Source: Sediminibacterium sp. FEMGT703S (GTDB lineage Bacteria > Bacteroidota > Bacteroidia > Chitinophagales > Chitinophagaceae). From it: DNA of 64,000 nucleotides. The notes under the pieces are model-generated. The model worked only from the letters and a program-made list of their open reading frames with translations. It was not told the DNA's origin and did no database searches. Shown in pieces: positions 43,228-52,623 of the stretch; position 1 is the first letter of the stretch; every line of letters begins with the position of its first letter. The translations under genes and the position numbers were made by a program. Location: assembly GCA_002786355.1 (NCBI GenBank), contig PGCO01000003.1, positions 434,001-498,000 on the forward strand. Direction: 5' to 3'.

Positions 43228-45039
43228 ATGAAAATGGCGAATTATACCAACATGGAATTATTGAAATTCCTTTTATTTGAAGTGCATCCCATCAGCAGTT
43301 TATTTAAATATGAACGATTTGCACATCTAAACGAAGAACAAGCATGGATGATGATAGAATCTGCTAAATTATTAGCTGATCAAGAGATGGCGCCATATTT
43401 TAAAGAAATGGATGAAACTCCAGCTAAATACGATGGCAAGGGCAATGTACTTACACATCCAGCACTCCAAAAAATCATAGCTACTGCTGCTGAACAAGGT
43501 TGGATCGGCGGTAGTGCATTATTTGAGCACGGTGGAATGCAACTACCCGAAATGATTTTTGGAACAGCGCATCACTTATTTCAGGCAGCCAACAATGGTG
43601 TTCAAGGTTATCTTGGATTATCGGCAGGTGCTGCGGGTTTGATTACCAGTTTTGGAACAATTGAACAACTTGAAAAATATGTTCCTAAAATTTACTCAGG
43701 CGAATGGCAAGGTACAATGGCTCTTACAGAACCTCAGGCAGGAAGCTCATTAACAGATATTAGCACCAATGCCAAACAACTCAATAACAATGAATGGTTG
43801 ATTAAGGGTCAAAAAATATTTATATCAGGAGGACAACATGAGGCTTGTAGCAATTTTATCCATCTTACATTAGCTAGAATTGAAGGTGCTCCTGCAGGCA
43901 TTAAAGGGATTTCACTTTTTATCATTCCAAAATTTAGGCCAACAGTAGAAGGAACGCTAGAATACAATGATGTTTATTGTGCAGGTGATTTTCAAAAAAT
44001 GGGACAAAGGGGTTATGCAACAACACATTTGTCTTTTGGAGACAATAACAACTGCATTGGATATTTAGTAGGAGAACCACATAAAGGATTGAGCTATATG
44101 TTTCAAATGATGAATGGAGCAAGAATAAGCGTAGGCCTATGCGCCGCATCCGTTGCTATGGCAGCGTTTCAATCATCACTTCAATACTGTAAAGAAAGAC
44201 CACAAGGTAGAATGCCAAGTGAAAAAGACCCAACCAAACCTCCTATTCACATTATTCATCATGCGGATATTCAAAGAATGTTATTAACCCAAAAAGCCAT
44301 TGCTGAAGGCGCTATTTCATTGGGTATTGAATGCAATAAATTATATGATTTATCACATGCTTGTAATAAAGAAGATCGAACAAAGCATTTACTACTTTTA
44401 GAAATTTTAACCCCAATTGTAAAGTCATACCCTTCAGAACAAGGGAGTAGAGCAGCAGCATTAGCCATACAGACTTTAGGTGGATATGGCTTTACAACTG
44501 ACTTTCCTGTTCAGCAACATTATAGAGACTTGAAAATCATGTCTTTGTATGAAGGCACAACAGGTATTCAAGCAATTGATTTATTAGGCAGAAAAGTAGT
44601 CATGGAAAATGGCAAGGCACTAGAGTTACTAATAGAAGAAATAAAAACAACAATTGATGCAGCTAATTTATTCAATGAACTAAAATCAGAAACAGAAATG
44701 CTCAACAATGAGCTCTCTAGAATTACATGGGTATTAAAACATATTAGCCAATATGCATTGGAAGGCAATATGGAAAAATACTTAGCCGATGCAACTGTTT
44801 TTCTTGAAATGATGAGCTATACAGTAATTGGATGGCAATGGCTTAAAATGGCATTGAAAGCATCTGAACAATTGGCTCTAGGGGGTATTGCGCCTAATAA
44901 AAAAACATTTTATGAGGGTAAAATTCACACTTGTAAGTTTTACTTTAAATATGAAATGCCTCATGCTGCAGCTTGTTCGGTAACCTTATTGTCAGAATCG
45001 TCATTAACTTCTGTTAGCAATTTTGAGCTATTCAATTGA
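43228..45039 (+). CDS. Acyl-CoA dehydrogenase (long form)
   Basis: 603 aa. Begins directly after the fusion gene's stop codon. FAD-linked ACAD fold: 'AYLGLSAGA'-like N-terminal helices, 'GTMALTEPQAGSSLTDI', 'WLIKGQKIFISGGQH', 'ALAIQTLGGYGFTTDFPVQQHYRD' and the catalytic-region 'YEGTTGIQAIDLLGRK'. The extra C-terminal segment of about 150 residues places it in the long FadE-related group that often acts on bulky or long acyl chains. It oxidises an acyl-CoA to the 2-enoyl-CoA in the cytosol; the MaoC domain of its neighbour could hydrate that product. Confidence 0.93.
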   Translation: MKMANYTNMELLKFLLFEVHPISSLFKYERFAHLNEEQAWMMIESAKLLADQEMAPYFKEMDETPAKYDGKGNVLTHPALQKIIATAAEQGWIGGSALFEHGGMQLPEMIFGTAHHLFQAANNGVQGYLGLSAGAAGLITSFGTIEQLEKYVPKIYSGEWQGTMALTEPQAGSSLTDISTNAKQLNNNEWLIKGQKIFISGGQHEACSNFIHLTLARIEGAPAGIKGISLFIIPKFRPTVEGTLEYNDVYCAGDFQKMGQRGYATTHLSFGDNNNCIGYLVGEPHKGLSYMFQMMNGARISVGLCAASVAMAAFQSSLQYCKERPQGRMPSEKDPTKPPIHIIHHADIQRMLLTQKAIAEGAISLGIECNKLYDLSHACNKEDRTKHLLLLEILTPIVKSYPSEQGSRAAALAIQTLGGYGFTTDFPVQQHYRDLKIMSLYEGTTGIQAIDLLGRKVVMENGKALELLIEEIKTTIDAANLFNELKSETEMLNNELSRITWVLKHISQYALEGNMEKYLADATVFLEMMSYTVIGWQWLKMALKASEQLALGGIAPNKKTFYEGKIHTCKFYFKYEMPHAAACSVTLLSESSLTSVSNFELFN

Positions 45040-45042
45040 TTA

Positions 45043-45075
45043 TTTGCAGAATGGCTACTGAATTATTTATATTTA
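45043..45075 (+). promoter_or_regulatory. Promoter of the Gfo/Idh-PGT-acyltransferase operon
   Basis: TTTG (45043-45046), 21-bp spacer, TATATTTA (45068-45075; one mismatch to TAnnTTTG). Predicted start near 45080, 19 nt before the ATG. Confidence 0.4.
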
Positions 45076-45098
45076 CCCATTAATAGATACATAACGTT

Positions 45099-46073
45099 AT
45101 GCTTAAAGTAGGTGTTTTTGGAGTGGGTCATTTAGGTAAGTTTCACCTAAATAACTGGAAAGAAATCGAAGGCGTTAAGTTGGTTGGCTTTTTTGATCCA
45201 AACAATGATAACGCAAAAGAGGTAACAGAACAATATGGCCTTAAACGATACATGGACGAAGACAAGTTGATGGATGCCTGTGATATTATTGATGTAATCA
45301 CTCCAACTAATCAACATTACGAAATATGCATGAAAGCAATCAGAAAAGGTAAACATGTATTCGTAGAAAAACCAATTACTCACACATTGCAAGAAGGAAA
45401 AGATCTGGTGAACATGGTGCGAGAAGCAAATGTAAAACTCCAGGTTGGGCATGTTGAACGATTTAACCCAGCTTATTTAGCAGTTAAAGACCTCAATTTA
45501 AATCCAATGTTTATTGAGGTACATAGATTGGCACAGTTTAACCCTAGAGGCACCGAAGTGAGTGTGATTCTAGACTTAATGATTCATGATATTGATATTA
45601 TTTTAAGCTTGGTAAAAAGTGATGTAAAAAGTATTGCTGCTAGCGGTGTTGCAGTCATGACAGATACGCCTGATATTGCCAATGTTAGAATTGAGTTTAA
45701 TAATGGTTGTGTAGCAAATTTAACCAGCAGTAGAATTAGCATGAAAAAAATGCGTAAAATCAGACTGTTTCAAAAAGATGCTTATATAGGAATTGATTTT
45801 CTAGAAAAGAAAACGGAAATCATCAAACTAAAACAACCAGAAGATCAAAATGTATTTTCATTTGATATAGACACTCCAAATGGGAAAAAAACAATAGCAA
45901 TTGCCACTCCTACTATTGAGCCTGTGAATGCAATCAAATTAGAATTAATGTCTTTTGTAGATGCTATTATCAATAATAAGCCAACACAGGTGAGTGAAAT
46001 AGATGGCTATCTTGCAATGGAAGTAGCACATCAAATACTAGATAAAATTAACAATACCAGTATATTGGTTTAA
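45099..46073 (+). CDS. Gfo/Idh/MocA family NAD-dependent sugar dehydrogenase
   Basis: 324 aa. N-terminal Rossmann domain with 'GVFGVGHLGKFH' (5-16) and the catalytic-site lysine motif 'VEKPI' (89-93), then the C-terminal Gfo/Idh substrate domain ('HVERFNPAYLAV', 'VILDLMIHDIDIILSL'). Probably oxidises a nucleotide-sugar or sugar at C3 or similar, in the cytosol. It heads an operon with a phosphoglycosyltransferase (17 bp downstream) and a FemAB-like acyltransferase, so it may prepare an unusual sugar for the glycan. Exact substrate unknown. Confidence 0.92.
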   Translation: MLKVGVFGVGHLGKFHLNNWKEIEGVKLVGFFDPNNDNAKEVTEQYGLKRYMDEDKLMDACDIIDVITPTNQHYEICMKAIRKGKHVFVEKPITHTLQEGKDLVNMVREANVKLQVGHVERFNPAYLAVKDLNLNPMFIEVHRLAQFNPRGTEVSVILDLMIHDIDIILSLVKSDVKSIAASGVAVMTDTPDIANVRIEFNNGCVANLTSSRISMKKMRKIRLFQKDAYIGIDFLEKKTEIIKLKQPEDQNVFSFDIDTPNGKKTIAIATPTIEPVNAIKLELMSFVDAIINNKPTQVSEIDGYLAMEVAHQILDKINNTSILV

Positions 46074-46090
46074 CTACTAATCAAATCAAT

Positions 46091-47497
46091 ATGCAACATA
46101 GAAGAACAAATATTAGTTTATACATCGTAAGCGATTTTATTTTCTCTTTGGTTGCACTCATTCTATTTTATTTAATTTACCCTACACAAAATTCTTTTAC
46201 TTTAGATATATTAAATATTTCCATAAAAGGGATTGAAACTGTCTTAAACTTTTGTTTGGTCCCTGCATTTTGGATTTTTTTTTATTTTATTACAGGCAGC
46301 TACAATAGATCATTGTATGACAAGTCTAGGTTAAGTGAGTTAACTGCAACATTACTACATTCACTGTTAGGCATTTTATTATTATACTTTTTCCCACGTT
46401 TCAGCCATATTGTTCACGCGAATCATTTTTTCGTTTACTTTATCTTACAGTTTTTTTTTATTGCGAGTGCTAGAACTTTATTGCTATTTCAAACCAAAAA
46501 AACACTCAAAAGAGGTGATGTGTTTTTTAGAACTTTAATTGTAGGAAATAATGCTAATGCCACAAAAGTTTTTGAATCACTGAATAGAAATTTCAAGTAC
46601 TTAGGATTTAAAACAATTGGCTTTGTATCTGTTTACGAAGATGATCAAAGAAATGGGCTTGCAAAATGGATTCCATATTTAGGAACAAGCCTACAAATAA
46701 AAAAAATTGTTGAAGACCATTTAATAGAAAGGGTAATTATCTCCATTGATAAAAAAGACAAAAAAATCATTGAAGAAATTGTTGGAGTATTAACTGAGAA
46801 AGAAATCGATATAAAATTAGTGCCTGATACTATTGATATATTGGCAGGCTCTGTGAAAACAAGCAATGTTTTAGGAGCCATGTTGATGGATATTCAAACT
46901 GCTGCTATGTCTCCTGAAGAGCAGCATATCAAAAGGTTAATGGATATTGCGGTATCTTCTATAGGATTAATTTTACTTAGCCCTGTAATGATTTACCTAG
47001 CGATTAGAACGATACTAAGTTCTAAAGGTGGGGCCATATATCAACAAGAAAGAATTGGATTTAGAGGAGTCCCTTTTACAATCTATAAATTCAGAAGCAT
47101 GTATACCAATGCAGAAGAAAATGGGCCAGCACTCTCTAGCGATAATGATACAAGAATAACGCCATGGGGAAAATTCATGCGCAAATGGAGATTAGATGAA
47201 CTACCACAATTATGGAATATTTTAAAGGGAGAAATGAGTTTGGTTGGACCAAGACCAGAACGTAAAAACTACATAGACCTTTTATTAAATAAAACACCAT
47301 ACTATCGATACTTGTTTAAAGCTAAACCCGGATTAACTTCTTGGGGAATGGTCCAGTTTGGCTATGCTTCAAGTATAGAAGAGATGATAGAACGAATGAA
47401 ATACGATTTAATCTATATTGAGAATGCATCCATTTTACTCGACTTTAAAATCATGATGCACACTTTAAGAATCATAATTTCAGGAAAAGGAAAATAG
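46091..47497 (+). CDS. Polyprenyl glycosylphosphotransferase (full-length, WbaP/WcaJ-like)
   Basis: 468 aa. Four to five N-terminal membrane helices (about 8-135), a CoA-binding/Rossmann-like middle domain (about 145-260: 'TLIVGNNANATKVFESLNR') and a C-terminal sugar-transferase domain (about 280-468) with 'IYKFRSMYTNAEENGPALSS', 'DTRITPWGKFMRKWRLDELP' and 'SLVGPRPERKNYID'. This is the complete layout of an initiating transferase for capsule or exopolysaccharide, without the receiver and cysteine insert of the enzyme at 39-40 kb. Second initiating enzyme in the window. A FemAB-like gene follows with no gap. Confidence 0.93.
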   Translation: MQHRRTNISLYIVSDFIFSLVALILFYLIYPTQNSFTLDILNISIKGIETVLNFCLVPAFWIFFYFITGSYNRSLYDKSRLSELTATLLHSLLGILLLYFFPRFSHIVHANHFFVYFILQFFFIASARTLLLFQTKKTLKRGDVFFRTLIVGNNANATKVFESLNRNFKYLGFKTIGFVSVYEDDQRNGLAKWIPYLGTSLQIKKIVEDHLIERVIISIDKKDKKIIEEIVGVLTEKEIDIKLVPDTIDILAGSVKTSNVLGAMLMDIQTAAMSPEEQHIKRLMDIAVSSIGLILLSPVMIYLAIRTILSSKGGAIYQQERIGFRGVPFTIYKFRSMYTNAEENGPALSSDNDTRITPWGKFMRKWRLDELPQLWNILKGEMSLVGPRPERKNYIDLLLNKTPYYRYLFKAKPGLTSWGMVQFGYASSIEEMIERMKYDLIYIENASILLDFKIMMHTLRIIISGKGK

Positions 47498-48418
47498 ATG
47501 GTGAATAATAAAATTGAAATCATCCCTTCAGAAAAAATACAAACAGCGCAATGGAATCAGATGGTTGCTGATTCTTCAAATGGATTAATATACGCACAAA
47601 CCCATTATTTAGATGCCGTAACAGATCATTGGGATGCACTCATTATTAATGATTACGAAACGATAATGCCCATACCGTGGAGAATGAAAGCTGGCATAAA
47701 ATACGCTTACACACCTCCCTTTATACAACAACTTGGCTTTATTGGAGCACCTATTCATTTAAAACTTGAAAGCATTATTAAAAGGATTTATTCAACATAT
47801 AGATATGGAAGTATTTTATTAAATACTGGCAATAGCATGGTAGCAAAAATAGCTAGCGCTTCTGCAAAATCTAACTTGCTATTAAACCTGCAGCAACCCT
47901 TTCATGCTATTAAATCGTTATTTAGAAAAGATCATTTACAAAATGTAACAAAAGCGAATAAGACAGGATTAATTTATACAGAACAAATTTCAATAGAACA
48001 AGCTGTTCAGTTTTATCAGTTAATGAATGGTCAAAAAACACCACATATCAATCATTCCCATTATCAAAAAATGATTGCCTATTGTAATAATACTTTGCTT
48101 CCCAATCAAAACTGTTTTACGCGAGCGGTTGTAAATGACGGGGGGACAATATTATCTACTGCTCTTTTTTTAAGAGACAATAAAAGGATTTACAATATCA
48201 TGAATAGCACAAGTATTGAGGGAAGAGCAGCAGAATCTAATCACTTATTATTTCATGAAGTTATTCGAGCGTTTTCTGAACAAAACTTAATACTAGATTT
48301 TGAAGGTTCTTCAATTCCTGGAATAAAAAATTTCTATGAGGGATTCGGATGCAGCGAAGAATTTTATTATTTATGGCATTATAATAAATTGCCATTCCCC
48401 TTATCACTTATTCCTTAG
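47498..48418 (+). CDS. FemAB/GNAT-like acyltransferase
   Basis: 306 aa. Two GNAT-like halves as in FemAB/BioF2-type proteins: 'WDALIINDYETIMPIPWR' and 'FTRAVVNDGGTILSTALFLR', with the C-terminal 'DFEGSSIPGIKNFYEGFGC' that resembles the end of the FemAB/GNAT domain. No membrane segment. It starts directly after the phosphoglycosyltransferase stop (TAG ATG), so a role in acylating a glycan sugar or lipid carrier is plausible. The 3' end overlaps the convergent ispD gene by 11 bp. Donor unknown. Confidence 0.8.
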   Translation: MVNNKIEIIPSEKIQTAQWNQMVADSSNGLIYAQTHYLDAVTDHWDALIINDYETIMPIPWRMKAGIKYAYTPPFIQQLGFIGAPIHLKLESIIKRIYSTYRYGSILLNTGNSMVAKIASASAKSNLLLNLQQPFHAIKSLFRKDHLQNVTKANKTGLIYTEQISIEQAVQFYQLMNGQKTPHINHSHYQKMIAYCNNTLLPNQNCFTRAVVNDGGTILSTALFLRDNKRIYNIMNSTSIEGRAAESNHLLFHEVIRAFSEQNLILDFEGSSIPGIKNFYEGFGCSEEFYYLWHYNKLPFPLSLIP

Positions 48419-49094
48419 TCTGATTCAAACGATCCGAAATTATTGTATGAGCAATGATAAGATCATTGGGCCTGGTGATTTTTAAATTACTGTACTCTCC
48501 TTCTATTAAGTGAACGGTTTCACCAGCTGCTTCCATTACAGTTGCTTCATCTGTAAAATGTGCTTGATAGCTTTGTTCAAAAGCCTTTATTAATGGCGCA
48601 GATAAAAAAGTTTGAGGAGTTTGTATGATTTTAACTCGATCTCTATCAATAGGTTCATGGGTCTGATTGGTAACAATTCTTACGCTATCAATCGAAGCAA
48701 CAGCAGGAATAGCCGACCCCATCTGAATGGTTTGATCGTAACAACGTTTGATTAAATCTGAGGAAACCAAACACCTTACTCCATCGTGAACAAATACAAC
48801 TCCAGCTGTTGTGATTGAGCGGATTCCATTCTGAACAGAATGAAAACGAGTTTCGCCACCCACAACTAATTTGGTTTGCTGTACCAGATTCATTTCTTTG
48901 ATTAATTGCTCTGCAGCTAGCCTGTAATCTTTGGGAACTACCAAAACAAATTGAATATCATGGAAAGCTTCCACGAAAGCAGAGAGTGTAAAATACAGCA
49001 AGGGTTTTTGGTTCAATAGCAAAAACTGTTTTGGGATACTACTTCCCATTCTAGTACCTGACCCACCTGCTGTAATGATTGCTATTTTTTGCAC
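48408..49094 (-). CDS. ispD: 2-C-methyl-D-erythritol 4-phosphate cytidylyltransferase
   Basis: 228 aa. Adds CMP to MEP in the non-mevalonate isoprenoid pathway. Motifs: 'IITAGGSGTRMGSSIPKQFL' (nucleotide site), 'VVFVHDGVRCLVS', 'DRVKIIQTPQTFLS' and 'TDEATVMEAAG'. These fit IspD rather than a ribitol-phosphate cytidylyltransferase (TarI), although the families are close. It follows the isoaspartyl peptidase gene by 9 bp. The product is needed for undecaprenyl phosphate, the carrier of both polysaccharide loci. Confidence 0.92.
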   Translation of the reverse strand: MQKIAIITAGGSGTRMGSSIPKQFLLLNQKPLLYFTLSAFVEAFHDIQFVLVVPKDYRLAAEQLIKEMNLVQQTKLVVGGETRFHSVQNGIRSITTAGVVFVHDGVRCLVSSDLIKRCYDQTIQMGSAIPAVASIDSVRIVTNQTHEPIDRDRVKIIQTPQTFLSAPLIKAFEQSYQAHFTDEATVMEAAGETVHLIEGEYSNLKITRPNDLIIAHTIISDRLNQTKE

Positions 49095-49103
49095 AGTTGC
49101 AAG

Positions 49104-50051
49104 TTATTTATAAATAGCTACTTTATCTAAGCCATTACTGGTTTTTACGCCACGATACATTCCTGCGCTATTAAACACCATTGCTGTATTCCCATTTGCG
49201 TCTACTCCAATCATGCCTCCTTCCCCTTGAATAGCCATTAATTTATCGTGAACCACTATATTCATCGCTTCTTCCAAAGAATATCCTTTGTACTCCATTA
49301 AACAACTTACATCGTAGGAAGCAACAGAACGAATAAACATTTCACCATGACCAGTACAACTTATAGCGCAAGTGTTATTGTTAGCATAAGTTCCAGCCCC
49401 AATTAAAGGGCTGTCTCCAATTCGCCCATATTTTTTATTAGTCATACCTCCAGTAGATGTTGCAGCTGCTATATTACCCATCCCGTCTAATGCAACAGCA
49501 CCAACCGTTCCAAATTTTTTATCACGCATCAACTCTTCTAATTGATGATTGGTATGATCTAATGAATAATTATCAGAATCTCGAATAGCTTTCCATTGAT
49601 CGTACCTAAATTGAGAGAAAAAATATTCATCCGGTTCTAACTTTACTCCTTGCTTAATTGCAAAATCATTCGCCCCCTTTCCACTTAAAAAAACATGATT
49701 ACTATGTAGCATCACTTCAGTTGCCAACTCAATTGGATTACGAACATTTCTCACCCCACATACAGCACCAGCAGCTAAATTAGACCCATCCATAATTGCT
49801 GCGTCCATTTCTTGAACACCTTTTTTGGTAAATACAGAACCTCTTCCTGCATTGAAAAGCACATTATCCTCTAACACAATGATAGCCGCTTTAACAGCGT
49901 TTACCGCAGTACCCCCTTTTTCTAAAACTGCATAACTAGTATCTATTGCTTCTTGCAAAACAGCGGAGTATGCTTGCTCCAAAGAGGGGGTCATATCTTC
50001 TTTTAAGATGGTACCCGCACCTCCGTGAACTACTATAGAAAAATTAGTCAT
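49104..50051 (-). CDS. Isoaspartyl peptidase / L-asparaginase (Ntn hydrolase)
   Basis: 315 aa, plant-type asparaginase family. Autocleavage would occur before Thr182 in 'KKFGTVGAVALDGMGNIAAA', giving the alpha and beta subunits with Thr182 as nucleophile. Other landmarks are 'IVVHGGAGTI' at the N-terminus, 'ATSTGGMTNKKYGRIGDSPL' and 'GHGEMFIR'. No signal peptide is visible, so cytosolic. It cleaves isoaspartyl dipeptides and asparagine. It lies 9 bp upstream of ispD and 111 bp downstream of the heptose kinase gene. Confidence 0.93.
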   Translation of the reverse strand: MTNFSIVVHGGAGTILKEDMTPSLEQAYSAVLQEAIDTSYAVLEKGGTAVNAVKAAIIVLEDNVLFNAGRGSVFTKKGVQEMDAAIMDGSNLAAGAVCGVRNVRNPIELATEVMLHSNHVFLSGKGANDFAIKQGVKLEPDEYFFSQFRYDQWKAIRDSDNYSLDHTNHQLEELMRDKKFGTVGAVALDGMGNIAAATSTGGMTNKKYGRIGDSPLIGAGTYANNNTCAISCTGHGEMFIRSVASYDVSCLMEYKGYSLEEAMNIVVHDKLMAIQGEGGMIGVDANGNTAMVFNSAGMYRGVKTSNGLDKVAIYK

Positions 50052-50124
50052 TGTATTTTTATTTACACACGAAAGTAAAAATTAAGGAGGCAAAAAGATT
50101 TTAAATTATAGCAACAGACATTAG

Positions 50125-50148
50125 ATAGTATTAAAGATTCAATACTAT
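50125..50148. repeat. 8-bp inverted repeat downstream of the heptose kinase gene
   Basis: ATAGTATT, eight-base loop, AATACTAT, 14 bp after the heptose kinase stop codon. AT-rich and without a T-tract on the minus strand; at most a weak terminator. Confidence 0.35.
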
Positions 50149-50162
50149 TTTATAACGAATCA

Positions 50163-51155
50163 CTAATTGTGGGTTAACAATGCTTTACATTCGGCTAACA
50201 AGCGAGATGGATTAATTGCAACAGTACCAACTTCTTCGCAAACCAATCCACCAGCAATATTTGCCATTTCAGCAGCCAGATGTATATTTTCAGTAGCTGC
50301 ATAAACCAAAGAAGCAACAGCAATGACTGTATCTCCTGCACCACTTACATCCGAAATATTTCTGATATGGGTAGGAATGATGGCAGCTGTTTGTTCTTGT
50401 TGATAAAACACCCCTTTTTCAGACATAGTAATTAGAGAAATAGTGTGACCTAGTACTTCTTTCAATATCTGATGAATATGCTGCATTCGATCCAGATTTG
50501 TATTAACAACATCTATATTAAGACCGTCTTTTACTTCTTTTAAATTAGGCTTAAACAGTGTAACGTCTTTATAAGAGAGGAAATTTTTTTTCTTTGGATC
50601 TACTGCAATAAAAATTTTATGTTCATTGCAATAAGCTGTGATGCCATTGATTACTTTTTGGGTTAAAACACCTTTATTGTAATCTTCAAAAATTACTATA
50701 GCGGGTTTCTGTTGAAAAATAAATTCTTTTACTACTAGCAGCAACTGATTTTCTAATGATTCATTTATATCATCAGTCATTTCAGCATCCAAACGCATCA
50801 TTTGTTGATTCCTTCCCATAATGCGCATTTTATTAGTCGTAATTCGATCACTGGAACGGATAATATGCTTGGTATTAATTCCATTCTGATTCATCAATTC
50901 AATTAATTGGTTACCATCTTGGTCTTGCCCAACGATTGAAATAACAGTGGTATCAGCTCCTAAAGAAGCTGTATTCAGCGCCACATTTGAAGCCCCTCCT
51001 ACTCTGAATTCTTTTTTATTTAAAGCTACAATTGGAACTGGAGCTTCAGGAGAAATACGATCTACATTGCCCCACCAATAGGTATCTAACATAATGTCGC
51101 CTATAATTAATACAGGGGTTTCCTTAAACCTTAGAAACAACTCATCAAAATTCAT
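50163..51155 (-). CDS. hldE: D-glycero-beta-D-manno-heptose-7-phosphate kinase (PfkB family)
   Basis: 330 aa, kinase domain only, without the cytidylyltransferase domain found in the bifunctional E. coli HldE; this matches the separate RfaE1/HldA form common in Bacteroidota. PfkB motifs: 'RVGGASNVALNTASLGADT' and 'ISDVSGAGDTVIAVASL' (near residue 270). 'GDIMLDTYWWGNVDRISPEA' is a family N-terminus. Phosphorylates heptose-7-phosphate at C1 on the way to ADP-heptose for lipopolysaccharide core or capsule. The amino-acid permease gene lies 3 bp upstream, so they are co-transcribed. The gene symbol could also be rfaE1 or hldA. Confidence 0.88.
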   Translation of the reverse strand: MNFDELFLRFKETPVLIIGDIMLDTYWWGNVDRISPEAPVPIVALNKKEFRVGGASNVALNTASLGADTTVISIVGQDQDGNQLIELMNQNGINTKHIIRSSDRITTNKMRIMGRNQQMMRLDAEMTDDINESLENQLLLVVKEFIFQQKPAIVIFEDYNKGVLTQKVINGITAYCNEHKIFIAVDPKKKNFLSYKDVTLFKPNLKEVKDGLNIDVVNTNLDRMQHIHQILKEVLGHTISLITMSEKGVFYQQEQTAAIIPTHIRNISDVSGAGDTVIAVASLVYAATENIHLAAEMANIAGGLVCEEVGTVAINPSRLLAECKALLTHN

Positions 51156-51158
51156 CTG

Positions 51159-52592
51159 CTATTTTTTGGCATTACGAACTGCAATAAAATACAAAGGTAT
51201 ACCTAGTAATGTAATGATTAAACCAGGCCAAGTAAACTGAGGCTTATAAATGATTAACAAAACACAAAAGGTAATTCCCATCAACATATAAATTGCAGGC
51301 AGAATTGGGTATCCAATTGCCTTATATGGCCTTGGCATATCGGGCCTTGTTTTACGTAGGATAAAAATGCCTGCAATAGTTAATACGTAAAATATAACGA
51401 CGATAAAAGATACCATATCTAATAAATCCCCATATCTACCACTTAAACACAACAATGAAGCCACTATACACTGCGCCCACAAAGCCCATTCAGGAACTGC
51501 ATTTTTATTTAACTCCCCTGCTTTTTTAAAGAACAACCCATCTTGAGCCATTGTATAATAAACTCTAGCCCCTGCTAGAATTAAACCATTGTTGCAGCCA
51601 AATGTAGAAATCATAATCATTGCGGCAATTATATAAGTACCCATACTTCCAAAAATGATATTAGAAGCAGTAACAGCAACTCTATCAGATTCAGCAAAAG
51701 CAATTTGATCTAAGGGTAGAACACTCAAATACATCAAATTAGCAGAAACATAAATCAGGGTAACAATTAGTGTTCCCAAAAATAAACTCAGTCCAATATT
51801 CTTTTGTGGATTTTTAATTTCGCCTGCTATGAAAGTAACATTATTCCATGCATCACTGCTAAAAATGGACCCTACCATAGAAGCAGCAATAGCTCCTAAA
51901 GCACCTGCACCCAAAACAGGTACAATAATGGCTGCAGACAACTCACCAGTTCCCTTGGTCATAGACTTCATGGTCCATGCATCCGTCCAATTAGCATTCC
52001 ACACTTCTGCATTTGCCCCAAGAATAAAACCAAATACAATCAATCCAAAAAGAGAAAGCAATTTTGTTACAGTAAACACTGTTTGAATCATTTTGCCCCC
52101 CTGCACACCTTTCGTATTGATGTAAGTAAGCAAAACAATGATAAAAATTGAAACGAATTGAGCAGGATAAATTTTAAAAGGTCCCAATAAAAACAATACA
52201 TCTACTTCATTCATTTCTAGCACAGGAAAAAAATAAGCAGCGAATTTACAGAATGCAACACCTACTGCTGCTATTGTTCCAGTTTGTATCACCGAAAAAA
52301 AACTCCACCCATATAAAAAACCTGTGAGCTTATTGTATGACTCTTTTAAATAAACGTATTGTCCTCCTGCTTTAGGAAACATTGCACTTAATTCGCCATA
52401 ACTTAATGCAGCAGTCAATGTCATAAATCCTGTTAACAGCCATACAGCAATTAACCATCCAGCACTACCAACATTACGGGTAATATCTGCACTGACGATA
52501 AATATTCCAGACCCAATCATACTACCCGCTACAACCATTGTAGCATCTAACAAGCCTAATGTGGGTTTAAAAGAAGGAGTGGTTTCTGCCAT
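51159..52592 (-). CDS. APC family amino-acid permease
   Basis: 477 aa, about 12 transmembrane helices. N-terminal 'LGLLDATMVVAGSMIGSGIF' holds the unwound helix-1 substrate motif (GSGIF) of the amino-acid/polyamine/organocation family, followed by 'LSYGELSAMFPKAGGQYVYL'. Inner-membrane amino-acid transporter or exchanger, perhaps of the LAT-like type; substrate unknown. The ATG directly follows the T-run of the hairpin terminator of ompH, so its transcription may come from leaky read-through. Confidence 0.92.
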   Translation of the reverse strand: MAETTPSFKPTLGLLDATMVVAGSMIGSGIFIVSADITRNVGSAGWLIAVWLLTGFMTLTAALSYGELSAMFPKAGGQYVYLKESYNKLTGFLYGWSFFSVIQTGTIAAVGVAFCKFAAYFFPVLEMNEVDVLFLLGPFKIYPAQFVSIFIIVLLTYINTKGVQGGKMIQTVFTVTKLLSLFGLIVFGFILGANAEVWNANWTDAWTMKSMTKGTGELSAAIIVPVLGAGALGAIAASMVGSIFSSDAWNNVTFIAGEIKNPQKNIGLSLFLGTLIVTLIYVSANLMYLSVLPLDQIAFAESDRVAVTASNIIFGSMGTYIIAAMIMISTFGCNNGLILAGARVYYTMAQDGLFFKKAGELNKNAVPEWALWAQCIVASLLCLSGRYGDLLDMVSFIVVIFYVLTIAGIFILRKTRPDMPRPYKAIGYPILPAIYMLMGITFCVLLIIYKPQFTWPGLIITLLGIPLYFIAVRNAKK

Positions 52593-52623
52593 AAAAAATC
52601 CCGCCTATTTTAAAGAGGCGGGA
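52593..52623 (-). terminator. Terminator after ompH, ending at the permease start codon
   Basis: Minus strand: TCCCGCCT, nine-base loop, AGGCGGGA, followed by six T's. The permease ATG is the next triplet. Confidence 0.8.

Noticed and set aside
26444-48418. Transferred genomic island or prophage covering the polysaccharide region
   Set aside because: No integrase, transposase, tRNA-flanking repeat or obvious shift in base composition is visible; housekeeping genes bracket it.
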